Assembly: GCF_005930495.1 (NCBI RefSeq)
Contig: NZ_SJEX01000028.1
Span: 1-51,496, forward strand
Origin: Modestobacter excelsi
GTDB lineage: Bacteria > Actinomycetota > Actinomycetes > Mycobacteriales > Geodermatophilaceae
Direction: 5' to 3'
DNA: 51,496 nucleotides
Shown here piece after piece: positions 34,199 to 46,422 of this stretch. The notes under the pieces were generated by a model, which saw nothing but the letters and a program-made list of their open reading frames with translations, ran no database searches and had not been told where the DNA came from. The position numbers were made by a program, and so were the translations under genes. How positions within the stretch are numbered: position 1 is the first letter of the stretch; each line of letters begins with the position of its first letter.

Positions 34199-35668
34199 AT
34201 GTCGCTGCGACCCGGGCACCTGGTCGCACGGGCACGGGAGCGCATCCGGGTGGCCCGCGAGCACGACCCGCACGCCTGGCCCGAGGGCACCGTGCTGGTG
34301 ATGGCCGACGGCACCCGCGCCGTCGTCGGGCACGTCGAGGAGCCGGACCCGTCGGCTGCCGCGCCGGACGCCGTCGGCACCGCACCCGGCGGCGACGGGG
34401 ACGGCGCGGGCGCTGCCGCCGTGCACCCCCCGGGCAGCCCGCACCCCGGCGCCCCGGACGTCGACGTCCCGGGCGGGGTCAGCGGTCCTCCCCCACCCGG
34501 CGGCCGGCCCCCGGCGCGGGGCCGCGACCGCAGCCGGGGCAGCCTGCTGGGACCGGAGGCCCCCCGACCCCCGGAGCAGGACGTGCCCACCGGTCTGCGG
34601 GTGGCCGCCGCCTGGTCCTGGCGGGCGATCGTGGTCATCGCCGCCCTCTACCTGGTGCTGCGGGCCGCGGGGTACCTCGCCGTGGTCATCGTGCCGGTGC
34701 TGGTGGCGCTCCTGCTGGCCGCGCTGCTGCAGCCCGGGGCGGCGTTCCTGCGGCACCACGGCTGGCCGCGGTCGCTGTCGGCGCTGGCGATGCTCGTCGT
34801 CGGGCTGGGCGTCGTCGCGGGCATCGTCACGCTGGTGGTCGAGGAGTTCGCCGCCGGCTACGACGACCTGGCCTCCCAGGTCGACGAGGGCATCTCCCAG
34901 GTCCAGTCCTACATCACCCGGACCTTCCCGATCAACGACGGCCAGATCAACGACGCGATCGACAGCGTCACGAAGTCCGTGCGGGACAACCAGGGCCTGC
35001 TCACCTCCGGCGCGCTCAGCACCGCGGCCACGGTCGGGGAGATGGCCACCGGCCTGCTGCTCACCCTGTTCACGCTGTTCTTCTTCCTGATGGACGGCCG
35101 GCACATCTGGCTGTGGCTCGTCGGCCTGGCCCCGGCCAACGCGCAGGCCTACGTCGACGAGGCGGCCCGGCGCTCCTGGCGCACCCTGATCTCCTACGTC
35201 CGGGCCACGGTCGCGGTGGCCGTCTTCGACGCGGTGTTCATCGGCGTCGGCCTGCTGTTCCTGGGCACCCCGCTGGTGGTGCCGCTGGCGGCGCTGGTCT
35301 TCCTCGGCGCCTTCGTCCCGATCATCGGGTCGTTCCTGGCCGGCACGGTGTCGGTGCTGGTCACCCTGGTCGCGGTGGGGCCGGTGCGGGCGCTGGTCGC
35401 GCTCGGGATCATCGTGCTGGTCATGCAGATCGAGGCGCACGTGCTGCAGCCGCTGCTGCTCGGCCGGGCGGTGTCGGTGCACCCGCTGGCGGTGGTCCTG
35501 GGCATCGCGGGCGGGCTGCTGATCGGCGGGATCTTCGGTGCCCTCATCGCCGTGCCGGTGATCGCCTGCGCCAACGTCGGCGGCACCTACCTGTCCCGCC
35601 GGCACGAGGGCCCGCGGCCGCCGCAACCGGACACCCGCAGCGCCCGCCGGATGGTCACGGCGAGGTGA
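34199..35668 (+). CDS. AI-2E/PerM family permease with a long N-terminal tail
   Basis: A 489-residue membrane protein. The first about 145 residues are cytosolic: a basic stretch, then a Pro/Gly/Asp-rich disordered region. Seven or eight helices follow, including the family block [31 protein letters not shown] and [26 protein letters not shown]. Family members range from AI-2 exporters to Na+/H+ antiporters, so the substrate is open. GGAGG precedes the ATG. The last 14 bp overlap the end of purD on the other strand. Confidence 0.9.
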   Translation: MSLRPGHLVARARERIRVAREHDPHAWPEGTVLVMADGTRAVVGHVEEPDPSAAAPDAVGTAPGGDGDGAGAAAVHPPGSPHPGAPDVDVPGGVSGPPPPGGRPPARGRDRSRGSLLGPEAPRPPEQDVPTGLRVAAAWSWRAIVVIAALYLVLRAAGYLAVVIVPVLVALLLAALLQPGAAFLRHHGWPRSLSALAMLVVGLGVVAGIVTLVVEEFAAGYDDLASQVDEGISQVQSYITRTFPINDGQINDAIDSVTKSVRDNQGLLTSGALSTAATVGEMATGLLLTLFTLFFFLMDGRHIWLWLVGLAPANAQAYVDEAARRSWRTLISYVRATVAVAVFDAVFIGVGLLFLGTPLVVPLAALVFLGAFVPIIGSFLAGTVSVLVTLVAVGPVRALVALGIIVLVMQIEAHVLQPLLLGRAVSVHPLAVVLGIAGGLLIGGIFGALIAVPVIACANVGGTYLSRRHEGPRPPQPDTRSARRMVTAR

Positions 35669-36911
35669 TGCGCCCCTCGACGGCGGCCAGCGCGATGTCG
35701 GTCCGCCAGTGCGCACCGGCCAGCCGGATGCCGGCGACCCGCTCGTAGGCGGTCTGCCGGGCGTCGGCGAGGTCGGCCCCGACGGCGGTCACCGCCAGCA
35801 CGCGGCCCCCGGCGGAGTGCACGAGCCCGTCCGGCCCGACGACGGTGCCCGCGTGCAGCACGCCCTCGGCGTCGGCACCGGTCACCGGGTCACCGAGGCG
35901 CGGACGCTGCGGGTAGCCCGACGCGGCGACGACGACGGTCACCGCGGCGCCGTCCCGCCACCGCAGCGGCGGCTGGTCCGCGAGTGTGCCGGTGGCCGCG
36001 GCGTGCAGCAGCGCCGCCAGCGGGGTCTCCAGCAGCGGCAGCACCACCTCGGTCTCCGGGTCGCCGAAGCGGGCGTTGAACTCCACCACCCGCACCCCGG
36101 CCGAGGTCAGTGCCAGGCCGGCGTAGAGCAGCCCGCTGAACGGCTCGCCGCGGCGCGCCATCTCGTCCACGGTGGGCTGCAGGACGGTCTCCAGGACGGT
36201 GTCGACCAGGTCGTCCGGCGCCCACGGCAGCGGGGCGTAGGCGCCCATGCCACCGGTGTTCGGGCCCTCGTCGCCGTCGTCCCGGCGCTTGTGGTCCTGC
36301 GCGGGCAGCAGCGGCACGACCGTCGTCCCGTCCGACAGGGCGAACAGCGACACCTCGGGGCCGTCGAGGAACTCCTCGATCAGCACCGGGTGGCCCGCGT
36401 CCAGCACGGCGTGGCCGTGCGCGACCGCGGCCGCCCGGTCGGTGGTGACCAGCACGCCCTTGCCCGCGGCCAGGCCGTCGTCCTTCACCACGTAGGGCGG
36501 GCCCGCCTCGTCCAGCGCGGTCTCCAGCTCGGCCGGGCCACCGACCGCCCAGAACCCCGCGGTCGGCACACCGGCGGCGGTCATCACGTGCTTGGCGAAG
36601 GCCTTCGAGCCCTCCAGCTGGGCGGCCTGCTGGGACGGGCCGAAGCAGGCGACCCCGGCGTCCCGGACGGCATCCGCGGCGCCGGCGACCAGCGGCACCT
36701 CCGGACCGATGACGACCAGGTCGGCGAGCCACTCGGTGGCGAGCGCGGCCACCGCGACCGGGTCGCCGACGTCCAGGACGAACGGCTGGGCGATCACCGC
36801 GGTGCCGGCGTTGCCGGGGGCGCAGGCCAGCGCCGTCACCGCGGGGTCGGACTGCAGAGCGACGCACAGGGCGTGCTCCCGGGCACCGGAGCCGATCACG
36901 AGGACGCGCAC
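35655..36911 (-). CDS. purD: phosphoribosylamine-glycine ligase
   Basis: GAR synthetase of 418 residues, the second purine step. It opens with [15 protein letters not shown] (P-loop-like PurD start); the ATP-grasp domain contains [50 protein letters not shown] and [15 protein letters not shown]. The GTG at 36911 follows a TAGTTT box by 7 nt. Monocistronic; the rsgA stop lies inside its promoter. Confidence 0.97.
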   Translation of the reverse strand: MRVLVIGSGAREHALCVALQSDPAVTALACAPGNAGTAVIAQPFVLDVGDPVAVAALATEWLADLVVIGPEVPLVAGAADAVRDAGVACFGPSQQAAQLEGSKAFAKHVMTAAGVPTAGFWAVGGPAELETALDEAGPPYVVKDDGLAAGKGVLVTTDRAAAVAHGHAVLDAGHPVLIEEFLDGPEVSLFALSDGTTVVPLLPAQDHKRRDDGDEGPNTGGMGAYAPLPWAPDDLVDTVLETVLQPTVDEMARRGEPFSGLLYAGLALTSAGVRVVEFNARFGDPETEVVLPLLETPLAALLHAAATGTLADQPPLRWRDGAAVTVVVAASGYPQRPRLGDPVTGADAEGVLHAGTVVGPDGLVHSAGGRVLAVTAVGADLADARQTAYERVAGIRLAGAHWRTDIALAAVEGRITSP

Positions 36912-36921
36912 GACAGGGAAA

Positions 36922-37953
<1,032 letters not shown>

Positions 37954-38033
37954 ACTCGTGATGGTGGACCGCAGGTGAGGGGCTCGTCCTCTCAATTGTC
38001 CACTGCGCGTCGGCGCGTGTTCTCCCCGAGGAC

Positions 38034-39104
38034 ATGGAGTTGGGCTTCCCTGGAGGCATGCACGAGACCGGCCTGAAGGCCGTCGACGCGCCACGCCGTG
38101 AGCGCACTCCGCTCGTCATCGGCCACCGGGGGGCACCGAGCTACCGACCCGAGCACACCCGCGCCAGCTACGAGCTGGCCATCGACCTGGGGGCCGACCT
38201 CATCGAGGCCGACGTGGTGGTGACCCGGGACGGCGTCCTCGTCGCCCGTCACGAGAGCGAGCTCTCCCGCTCCACCGACGTCGCGGCGCACCCGGAGTTC
38301 GCCGCCCGCCGGCGCACCCAGGAGGTGGACGGCGAGGAGCTCACCGGCTGGTTCTCCGAGGACTTCACCCTCGCCGAGCTGCGCACCCTGGGCGCGGTCG
38401 AGCGGATGCCCGGTGTGCGGCCGCTGAACACCGCCTACGACGGCCGGGACGGCGTGCTCACCCTCGCTGAGGTCGTCGCGCTGGTGCAGAGCCGGTCCAC
38501 CCCCGGGCGACCGGTCCGGCTGCAGGCCGAGCTGAAGTACCCGGCGTGGTTCGCCGCGCAGGGCCTGCCCATGACCGAGCTGCTGGCCGCAGAGCTGGCG
38601 CGGCTGGACGCCCGGCACGCGGACGGGCCGGTGGTGGTCATGGCGTGCGAGCCGCAGGCCCTGCGCGAGCTGCGCAGCGACGTCGGCTCGCGCGGCACCC
38701 GGCTGGTGCAGCTGATCGAGGAGGAGGGCGTCCAGGACGCGCTGACCACCCCCGCCGGACTGCGCGAGATCTCCACCTACGCCGACGGGATCGCCCCGCA
38801 CAAGGGCCGGATCCTGCTCCACGGCGCCGACGGCACGCTCGTCGGCGTCTCCGACCTGATCACCCAGGCGCACCGGGCCGGGCTGACCGTCGAGCCGTGG
38901 ACACTGCGTCCGGAGAACCTCTTCCTGCCCAGCCACCTGCGCCGCGGGAGCGACCCGAGCGGCCTCGGCGACGCCCAGACCGAGGCCCGGCTGCTGCTGG
39001 CCCTCGGCGTGGACGGCGTGATCACCGACGCCCCGGAGACCGCGCACCGCGCTCGCGCGGAGCTCACCGCCGAGGCGATGGCCCCCATCCGCCCCCGGGT
39101 CTGA
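38034..39104 (+). CDS. glycerophosphodiester phosphodiesterase
   Basis: A GDPD-family enzyme hydrolysing glycerophosphodiesters to glycerol-3-phosphate and an alcohol. The catalytic and metal region reads [14 protein letters not shown] with the conserved His-Arg and later His, then [18 protein letters not shown]. Later QAELKYP and [10 protein letters not shown] are typical of GlpQ-like proteins. There is no signal peptide, so it appears cytosolic. The ATG at 38034 (356 residues) or the ATG at 38058 may be the start; neither has clean spacing. Confidence 0.9.
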   Translation: MELGFPGGMHETGLKAVDAPRRERTPLVIGHRGAPSYRPEHTRASYELAIDLGADLIEADVVVTRDGVLVARHESELSRSTDVAAHPEFAARRRTQEVDGEELTGWFSEDFTLAELRTLGAVERMPGVRPLNTAYDGRDGVLTLAEVVALVQSRSTPGRPVRLQAELKYPAWFAAQGLPMTELLAAELARLDARHADGPVVVMACEPQALRELRSDVGSRGTRLVQLIEEEGVQDALTTPAGLREISTYADGIAPHKGRILLHGADGTLVGVSDLITQAHRAGLTVEPWTLRPENLFLPSHLRRGSDPSGLGDAQTEARLLLALGVDGVITDAPETAHRARAELTAEAMAPIRPRV

Positions 39105-39143
39105 GGGCGGCACCTGGCTCCGGCGCGCTGCCAACGGCGCCCT

Positions 39144-39230
39144 GACACTGATCAGGTGACCTGATCAGTGTCCGTCCTCCCGCAGCAGCGTTGGTGCGGG
39201 AGGACGCCCTTTGATCAGGTCACCTGATCG
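39144..39230. terminator. three-hairpin palindrome array between convergent genes
   Basis: From left to right: a 29-nt near-perfect palindrome (39144-39172, core TGATCAGGTGACCTGATCA), a 12-bp stem with 10-nt loop (39173-39184 with 39195-39206), and a second palindrome (39212-39229) whose core is the reverse complement of the first. It lies between the GDPD gene and purA and can terminate both. Confidence 0.7.
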
Positions 39231-39247
39231 AAGTCCGCGGCGTGCCC

Positions 39248-41216
<1,969 letters not shown>

Positions 41217-41219
<3 letters not shown>

Positions 41220-41293
41220 AGAAGGACCCCCTTCCTCCCCAGCCCTCGCGAGCTCGGGCCGGGCCCCTGGAAGGGGGCCGCTCCAGCACGTCA
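41217..41293 (+). repeat. stop-codon hairpin repeat, copy C
   Basis: Plus strand, beginning TGAAGAAGGACC where TGA is a stop codon. The arms are CCCCCTTCC/GGAAGGGGG; the tail CTCCAGCACGTC matches copy A. Confidence 0.8.
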
Positions 41294-41377
41294 CCAGCGC
41301 GTGGACACTGGGGGCACCCCCGCGCCCGAGGAGGCCTCGCTGTCGTCGTCCCGTCGCCCGTCCGCCCGCTGCCGGGG

Positions 41378-42451
41378 ATGCCGCCGGTGAGCCCGGAGCG
41401 GCTGGCGCCCTTCGCGCCCGCGGCCCACGTCGTGCCCCGGTCGGCCGGACGCCGGCTGTTCGACCGCCTGCTGGCCCGGCCGAGCATCGGTGCCCTGCTC
41501 GGCGTCCTGTCCGTGGGCCTGTTCTTCGCCCTGCAGGCACCCGAGCTGCTCAGCGCGGGCGGCGTGGCCACGATCCTGGACATCGCCGCGCCGCTGGGCA
41601 TCGGCGGCGTGGCCGTGGCGCTGCTGCTGGTCGCCGGCCAGTTCGACCTGTCGATCGGGGTGGTCGCGGTGACCACCAGCCTGGCCACCGCGCTGCTGGT
41701 CACCGAGGCGGGGCTCGGCACCTGGCCGGCCCTGCTGCTGTCGCTCGTCGTGGCGCTGCTGGTCGGCGCCGTCAACGGCCTGCTGGTGGTGACCACCGGG
41801 CTGCCCAGCTTCCTGGTCACGCTGGCCACCTTCCTGGTGCTGCAGGGCGGCTCCCTGGCGCTCTCGGCGGCGATCGCCGGCTCCTCCCGGGTCTCCGGCC
41901 TGGCCGGTGCGCCCGGCTGGGAGTCCGCGGTCGCGGTGTTCGGGTCGACCACGCAGCTGGGCGACGGGCGGTTCCGCATCTCGCTGCTGTGGTGGCTGGT
42001 GGCCACGGCGCTGACCACCTGGCTGCTCTGGCGCACCCGGTTCGGCAACGCCGTCTTCGGCACCGGCGGCGCGCCGCGGGCGGCCCGCGAGCTCGGCGTC
42101 CCGGTCCGGCGCACCACCGTGCTGCTGTTCCTGGGCACCGCGGCCGCCGGCTGGCTGATCGGCACGCTGGGCCTGGTCCGGCTGGGTGGCGTGCAGGTCG
42201 ACCCGGCGCTCGGCGCGGAGATCGAGTTCATCGTCGTCGCGGTCATCGGCGGCTGCCTGCTGACCGGCGGGTACGGCTCGACGGTCGGCGCCTCGCTCGG
42301 CGCGCTGGTCTACGCGATCGCCCGGGAGGGGATCTCGCTGGTCGGCTGGGACCCGCGCTGGTTCCAGGCGTTCCTCGGCCTGATGCTGCTGGTCGCCCTG
42401 CTGGCCAACGGCGTCGTCCGGCGCCGGCTGCGGGCGGTGCCCCGGTCGTGA
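41378..42451 (+). CDS. CUT2-type ABC permease, second copy
   Basis: A 357-residue, roughly ten-helix permease paralogous to the one at 17164. Shared blocks are VAGQFDLSIGVVAVTTSL, TTGLPSFLVTLATFLVLQGGSLALS, LLWRTRFGNAVFGTGG and [20 protein letters not shown]. The ATG at 41378 or the GTG at 41387 is the start. The next gene, its ATPase, overlaps by 4 bp. No binding-protein gene lies on either side. Confidence 0.88.
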   Translation: MPPVSPERLAPFAPAAHVVPRSAGRRLFDRLLARPSIGALLGVLSVGLFFALQAPELLSAGGVATILDIAAPLGIGGVAVALLLVAGQFDLSIGVVAVTTSLATALLVTEAGLGTWPALLLSLVVALLVGAVNGLLVVTTGLPSFLVTLATFLVLQGGSLALSAAIAGSSRVSGLAGAPGWESAVAVFGSTTQLGDGRFRISLLWWLVATALTTWLLWRTRFGNAVFGTGGAPRAARELGVPVRRTTVLLFLGTAAAGWLIGTLGLVRLGGVQVDPALGAEIEFIVVAVIGGCLLTGGYGSTVGASLGALVYAIAREGISLVGWDPRWFQAFLGLMLLVALLANGVVRRRLRAVPRS

Positions 42452-43284
42452 GCACCGTGAGGGGCCTCGACGGGGCCGGTGGGACGGCGGAGGGCCGTAC
42501 CCCGCCGGTGCTGGAGCTGCGCGCGGTCACGGTCCGCTTCGGCAGCGTCCCCGCGCTGTCCCGGGTGTCCCTGGCCCTGCGCGCCGGTGAGGTCACCTGC
42601 GTGCTGGGTGAGAACGGCTCGGGCAAGTCCTCCCTGGTCGCCCTCGTCTCCGGGCTGCTGCGGCCCGCGGAGGGCGAGCTGTGCCTGGACGGGCAGCCGG
42701 TGCGCTTCCGGTCGCCCCAGCAGGCGCGCAGCCGCGGGATCGCCACCGTCTGGCAGGACCTCGCGATCGCCCCGCTGATGTCGGTCTGGCGCAACTTCTT
42801 CCTGGGCGCCGAGCCGACCCGGGGCACGTGGCCCTTCCGCCGGCTGGACGTCGGCCGGGCGGAGGAGGTCGCCGCGCGGGCGATGGCCCGGGTCGGCGTC
42901 ACCGGGCTGGACCCCGCCCAGCCGGCCAGCGCGCTGCAGGCCGGTGAGCGGCAGTGCCTGGCGATCGCGCGGGCCCTGCACTTCGGCGCGCGGGTGCTGG
43001 TCGTCGACGAGCCGACGGCGCCGATGACCGTCGCGCAGCGGGCGCTCGTGCTGCAGTCGGTGGTCGCCGCCCGCGACTCCGGGCTGGCCGTGCTGTTCGT
43101 GACGCACAGCCCGCAGCACGCCCACCTGGTGGGCGACCGGTTCCTGCTGCTGGGTGGCGGCCGGGTCGCCGGTGACCTCACCCGCGAGGACGTCGACGTC
43201 GACGACCTGACCCGGCTGGTCGCCGGCGGCGACGAGCTGACCCGGCTCGGCGAGCAGCTGCGGGCGGCCCACCCCGACCGCTGA
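42448..43284 (+). CDS. CUT2-type ABC ATPase with a degenerate signature
   Basis: A 278-residue ATPase. Walker A (GENGSGKSS, 54-62), Q-loop (VWQDLAI), Walker B (VLVVDE, 183-188) and the H-loop (FVTHS) are kept. The ABC signature LSGGE of the paralogue at 16358 is replaced by LQAGE (163-167), and the D-loop position reads APMT in place of SALG. ATP hydrolysis may be slow or altered. The GTG overlaps the permease stop. Confidence 0.88.
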   Translation: MSTVRGLDGAGGTAEGRTPPVLELRAVTVRFGSVPALSRVSLALRAGEVTCVLGENGSGKSSLVALVSGLLRPAEGELCLDGQPVRFRSPQQARSRGIATVWQDLAIAPLMSVWRNFFLGAEPTRGTWPFRRLDVGRAEEVAARAMARVGVTGLDPAQPASALQAGERQCLAIARALHFGARVLVVDEPTAPMTVAQRALVLQSVVAARDSGLAVLFVTHSPQHAHLVGDRFLLLGGGRVAGDLTREDVDVDDLTRLVAGGDELTRLGEQLRAAHPDR

Positions 43285-43307
43285 GCGCGTACGGGGTGGG
43301 CCGTCGT

Positions 43308-43454
43308 TCAGACGTTGAAGAAGCTCACCCCGCCGGGCCCGACCAACAGCCCGACGATGATCAGCACGATGCCCCACAGCAGCTGCCTGCGGAGGATCGC
43401 GAAGATGCCCGCGACCACCAGCACGACAGCCAGGATCCACAGCAGCGTGACCAT
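43308..43454 (-). CDS. GPGG-motif small membrane protein
   Basis: A 48-residue protein made of two hydrophobic segments (LLWILAVVLVVAGIFAIL and LLWGIVLIIVGLLVG) and ending in GPGGVSFFNV. This matches the actinobacterial small membrane proteins named for the GPGG motif. No function is known. A purine-rich stretch precedes the ATG at 43454. Confidence 0.8.
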   Translation of the reverse strand: MVTLLWILAVVLVVAGIFAILRRQLLWGIVLIIVGLLVGPGGVSFFNV

Positions 43455-43555
43455 GACCCCGCCTTCCCCGTGGTGACGCCGGGATGGCGTCGACCGGAGG
43501 GGGACGGTAGCGGCGGACGGCCCCCGGGAATGGGACACCCTCGTCCGTAACCCGG

Positions 43556-43957
43556 CTAGGCGGCGAGCGAGGGGTCGCAGTCGCGCAGCAGCTGGGTGCA
43601 CCGGTCGTGCTCGTCGACCTCGCCGATCCGCTCCGCGGCCTGCGCGAGCACGGTGACGCAGCGCAGGAAGCCGCGGTTGGGCTCGTGCGACCACGGCACC
43701 GGGCCGTGGCCCTTCCAGCCGTTGCGCCGCAGCGCGTCCAGCCCGCGGTGGTAGCCGGTGCGGGCGTAGGCGTAGGCCTCGATGGTGCGGTCGGCGCCGA
43801 GCGCGCCCTCGGCCAGCGCCGCCCAGGCGGCACTCGACGTCGGGTGCGCGGCGGCCACCTCGGCCGGGTCGGTGCCGGACGCCAGCGCGGCGGTGCCGGG
43901 GTCGACCGGGAGCAGGGTGGCCGGGGGCTCGCCGAGGAGGTTGTGCGGGTGCGTCAT
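43556..43957 (-). CDS. DUF3151 family protein
   Basis: A 133-residue protein: NLLGEPPATLLP at the N-terminus, HPTSSAAWAALAEGALG, TIEAYAYARTGYHRGLDALRRNGWKGHGPVPW and EPNRGFLRCVTVLAQAAERIGE are landmarks of DUF3151. It resembles tetratricopeptide-like helix pairs. It starts 1 bp after fba ends and is usually beside fba in actinobacteria. The role is unknown. Confidence 0.88.
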   Translation of the reverse strand: MTHPHNLLGEPPATLLPVDPGTAALASGTDPAEVAAAHPTSSAAWAALAEGALGADRTIEAYAYARTGYHRGLDALRRNGWKGHGPVPWSHEPNRGFLRCVTVLAQAAERIGEVDEHDRCTQLLRDCDPSLAA

Positions 43958-43958
43958 G

Positions 43959-44993
43959 TCAGCCCGCCTGCGACTGGCCGGCGGACAGCAGGTCCTCGCA
44001 GGCCCGGACGACCCGGTCGGCCATGCTCGCCTCGGCCTCCTTCATGTACGTGCGCGGGTCGTACTGCTTCTTGACGCCGACCTCGCCGTCGATCTTCAGC
44101 ACACCGTCGTAGTTGCTGAACATGTGGCCGGCGATGGACCGGGTCAGCGCGTACTGGGTGTCGGTGTCGACGTTCATCTTCACCACGCCGTAGGAGATGG
44201 CCTCGCGGATGTCGGAGAGCTCGGACCCCGACCCGCCGTGGAACACCAGGTTGAACGGCTTGGCGTCCGCGCCCAGGCTGAACTGCTCGGCGACGACGGA
44301 CTGCCCGCGCTGCAGCACGTCGGGGCGCAGCTTCACGTTGCCGGGCTTGTAGACGCCGTGCACGTTGCCGAAGGTCGCCGCCAGCAGGTAGACGCCCTTC
44401 TCACCGAGCCCGAGCGCCTCCGCGGTGCGCACGAAGTCGCCGTCCGCGGTGTAGAGCTTCTCGTTGATCTCGTGGGCGACGCCGTCCTCCTCGCCGCCGA
44501 CGACGCCGATCTCCAGCTCGAGCACGATCTTCGCCGCGGCGCACTTCCCGATGAGCTCCTGGGCGATCTCCAGGTTCTCGGTCAGCTCGATCGCCGAGCC
44601 GTCCCACATGTGCGACTGGAACAGCGGCTCCTGGCCGGCGTCCACGCGGTCCTGGGAGATGGCGATCAGCGGGCGCACGTAGCTGTCGAGCTTGTCCTTG
44701 GGGCAGTGGTCGGTGTGCAGCGCGACCTGGACGGGGTAGCGCTCGGCGACCACGTGGGCGAACTCGGCGAGCGCCACGGCGCCGGTGACCATGTCCTTGA
44801 CCCGGGTGCCGGAGCCGAACTCCGCGCCGCCGGTGGAGAACTGGATGATGCCGTCACTACCGGCGTCGGCGAAGCCGCGCAGGGCGGCGTTGATCGTCTC
44901 GGACGAGGTGCAGTTGATCGCCGGGTAGGCGAAGCCGCCCTCCTTCGCCCGGTTGATCATGTCGGCGTAGACCTCGGGAGTCGCGATCGGCAT
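43959..44993 (-). CDS. fba: fructose-bisphosphate aldolase, class II
   Basis: A zinc-dependent class IIa aldolase of 344 residues in glycolysis and gluconeogenesis. VALHTDHCPKD carries the metal ligand His and catalytic Asp; FHGGSGSELSDIREAI holds the phosphate loop and another zinc His; LELEIGVVGGEEDG is typical. The ATG at 44993 has TAGTGT 6 nt upstream, giving a leaderless mRNA. DUF3151 follows. Confidence 0.96.
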   Translation of the reverse strand: MPIATPEVYADMINRAKEGGFAYPAINCTSSETINAALRGFADAGSDGIIQFSTGGAEFGSGTRVKDMVTGAVALAEFAHVVAERYPVQVALHTDHCPKDKLDSYVRPLIAISQDRVDAGQEPLFQSHMWDGSAIELTENLEIAQELIGKCAAAKIVLELEIGVVGGEEDGVAHEINEKLYTADGDFVRTAEALGLGEKGVYLLAATFGNVHGVYKPGNVKLRPDVLQRGQSVVAEQFSLGADAKPFNLVFHGGSGSELSDIREAISYGVVKMNVDTDTQYALTRSIAGHMFSNYDGVLKIDGEVGVKKQYDPRTYMKEAEASMADRVVRACEDLLSAGQSQAG

Positions 44994-44999
44994 GCCGTG

Positions 45000-45005
45000 A
45001 CACTA
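45000..45005 (-). promoter_or_regulatory. -10 box of fba
   Basis: TAGTGT on the minus strand, 6 nt before the fba ATG. Confidence 0.6.
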
Positions 45006-45034
45006 GTGGAGTGCGTCCGCGGCGGTGACGCCCC

Positions 45035-46393
45035 TCAGCCCTGTTCGGTGCGGCTCACCACGCGGGCGGCGACGAGCACCGGGTCGTACGTCGGGGAGAA
45101 CGGCGGGGCGTAGGACAGGTCGCTGCCGGCCAGCTCCTCGGCGGTCAGCCCCGCCCAGATCGCCGTCGCCAGGACGTCGACCCGTTTGCCGCTGCCCGGC
45201 CCACCGACGACCTGCGCGCCGATCAGCAGCCCCGACCCCCGCTCGGACAGCACCTTCACGGTGATCGGGTCGGCCCCCGGGAAGTACCCGGCCCTCGTCG
45301 TCGCCTCGATGGTCTCGGCCCGGACGTCGTAGCCGGCCCGCGCCGCGTCGGCGCTGTTCAGCCCGGTCAACCCGATCTCCAGGTCACCGACCCTGGTCAC
45401 GGCGGTGCCCAGGACGCCGGCGAACCGGGCCGCCCGGCCGCCGATGACGGAGCCGGCCACCCGGCCCTGCTTGTTCGCGTGGGTGCCGAGGGCGATGTGC
45501 ACGGGCTCGCCGGTGAGCCGGGAGAACGTCTGGGAGCAGTCGCCCGCGGCGAGGACCTCCGGGTGGGAGCGGCTGCGCTGGGTCCGGTCGACGTCGATCG
45601 CGCCGGTGGTCCCCAGCTGCAGCCCCGCGGCGCGGGCCAGCTCCACCTCCGGGCCCATCCCGAGCCCCAGGACCACCAGGTCGGCGGGGTAGCTGCCGGC
45701 GTCGGTGCGGACGGCGCGGGCCACGCCGCCGGCGTCCACCTCGATCTCGCGCACCGGCTGGTCGTTCTGCACGTCGATGCCCAGGTCGCCCATCGCCTTG
45801 CACACCCGCTCGCCCATGTCCGGGTCGAGCTGGGCCATCGGCAGCGGGTCGGCGAGCACGACGGTCACCGACAGCCCGCGGTGCAGCAGCACCTCGGCCA
45901 TCTCCAGCCCGATGTAGCCCCCACCGAGGACGACGGCGCGGCGGGCACCGGCGGCCAGCGCGGCCCGGATGTCGGCACCGTCGGCCAGCCGGTGCACCCC
46001 GAACACGCCCTCGGCGTCCAGCCCGGGGACCGGCGGCCGCAGCGGGCGCCCGCCGGTGGCGACCACCAGGTGGTCGTAGCCGAGCCGCCCGCCGGCGTCG
46101 GTGCCGACCGTGCCGGCGTCGAGGTCGATGTCCGCGACCCGCGTGCCGGTGCGCACCTCGATGTCCTGGGTGGCGAACTGGGCCGGTGACCGGGCGATCA
46201 GCGCGTCGCGGTCGGGCACCAGGTCACCGATCCAGTAGGGGATGCCGCAGGCGGAGTAGGAGGCGTCCGGGCCCTGCTCCAGCACGACGACCTCGAGCTC
46301 GGCGGCCGGTCGCAGCCGCCGGGCCTGCGCCGCGGCCGACAACCCCGCGGCGTCCCCGCCGATGACCACCAGCCGCTCTCGCCGTCCGCTCAT
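45035..46393 (-). CDS. CoA-disulfide-reductase/NADH-oxidase-like flavoprotein
   Basis: A 452-residue pyridine nucleotide-disulfide oxidoreductase. The FAD motif is VVIGGDAAGLSAAAQARR. The single redox cysteine is Cys49 (ASYSACGIPYWIGD), as in CoA disulfide reductase and Nox enzymes, which use one Cys in place of a CxxxxC pair. The NAD motif is AVVLGGGYIGLEMAEVL, and the second FAD motif is VLAAGDCSQ. The C-terminal dimer domain is present. CoA, persulfide or mycothiol-related substrates are all possible. CAGGCT lies 7 nt before the ATG. Confidence 0.88.
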   Translation of the reverse strand: MSGRRERLVVIGGDAAGLSAAAQARRLRPAAELEVVVLEQGPDASYSACGIPYWIGDLVPDRDALIARSPAQFATQDIEVRTGTRVADIDLDAGTVGTDAGGRLGYDHLVVATGGRPLRPPVPGLDAEGVFGVHRLADGADIRAALAAGARRAVVLGGGYIGLEMAEVLLHRGLSVTVVLADPLPMAQLDPDMGERVCKAMGDLGIDVQNDQPVREIEVDAGGVARAVRTDAGSYPADLVVLGLGMGPEVELARAAGLQLGTTGAIDVDRTQRSRSHPEVLAAGDCSQTFSRLTGEPVHIALGTHANKQGRVAGSVIGGRAARFAGVLGTAVTRVGDLEIGLTGLNSADAARAGYDVRAETIEATTRAGYFPGADPITVKVLSERGSGLLIGAQVVGGPGSGKRVDVLATAIWAGLTAEELAGSDLSYAPPFSPTYDPVLVAARVVSRTEQG

Positions 46394-46422
46394 GCGGGGC
46401 AGCCTGTCACCTGCCGGCCCGG

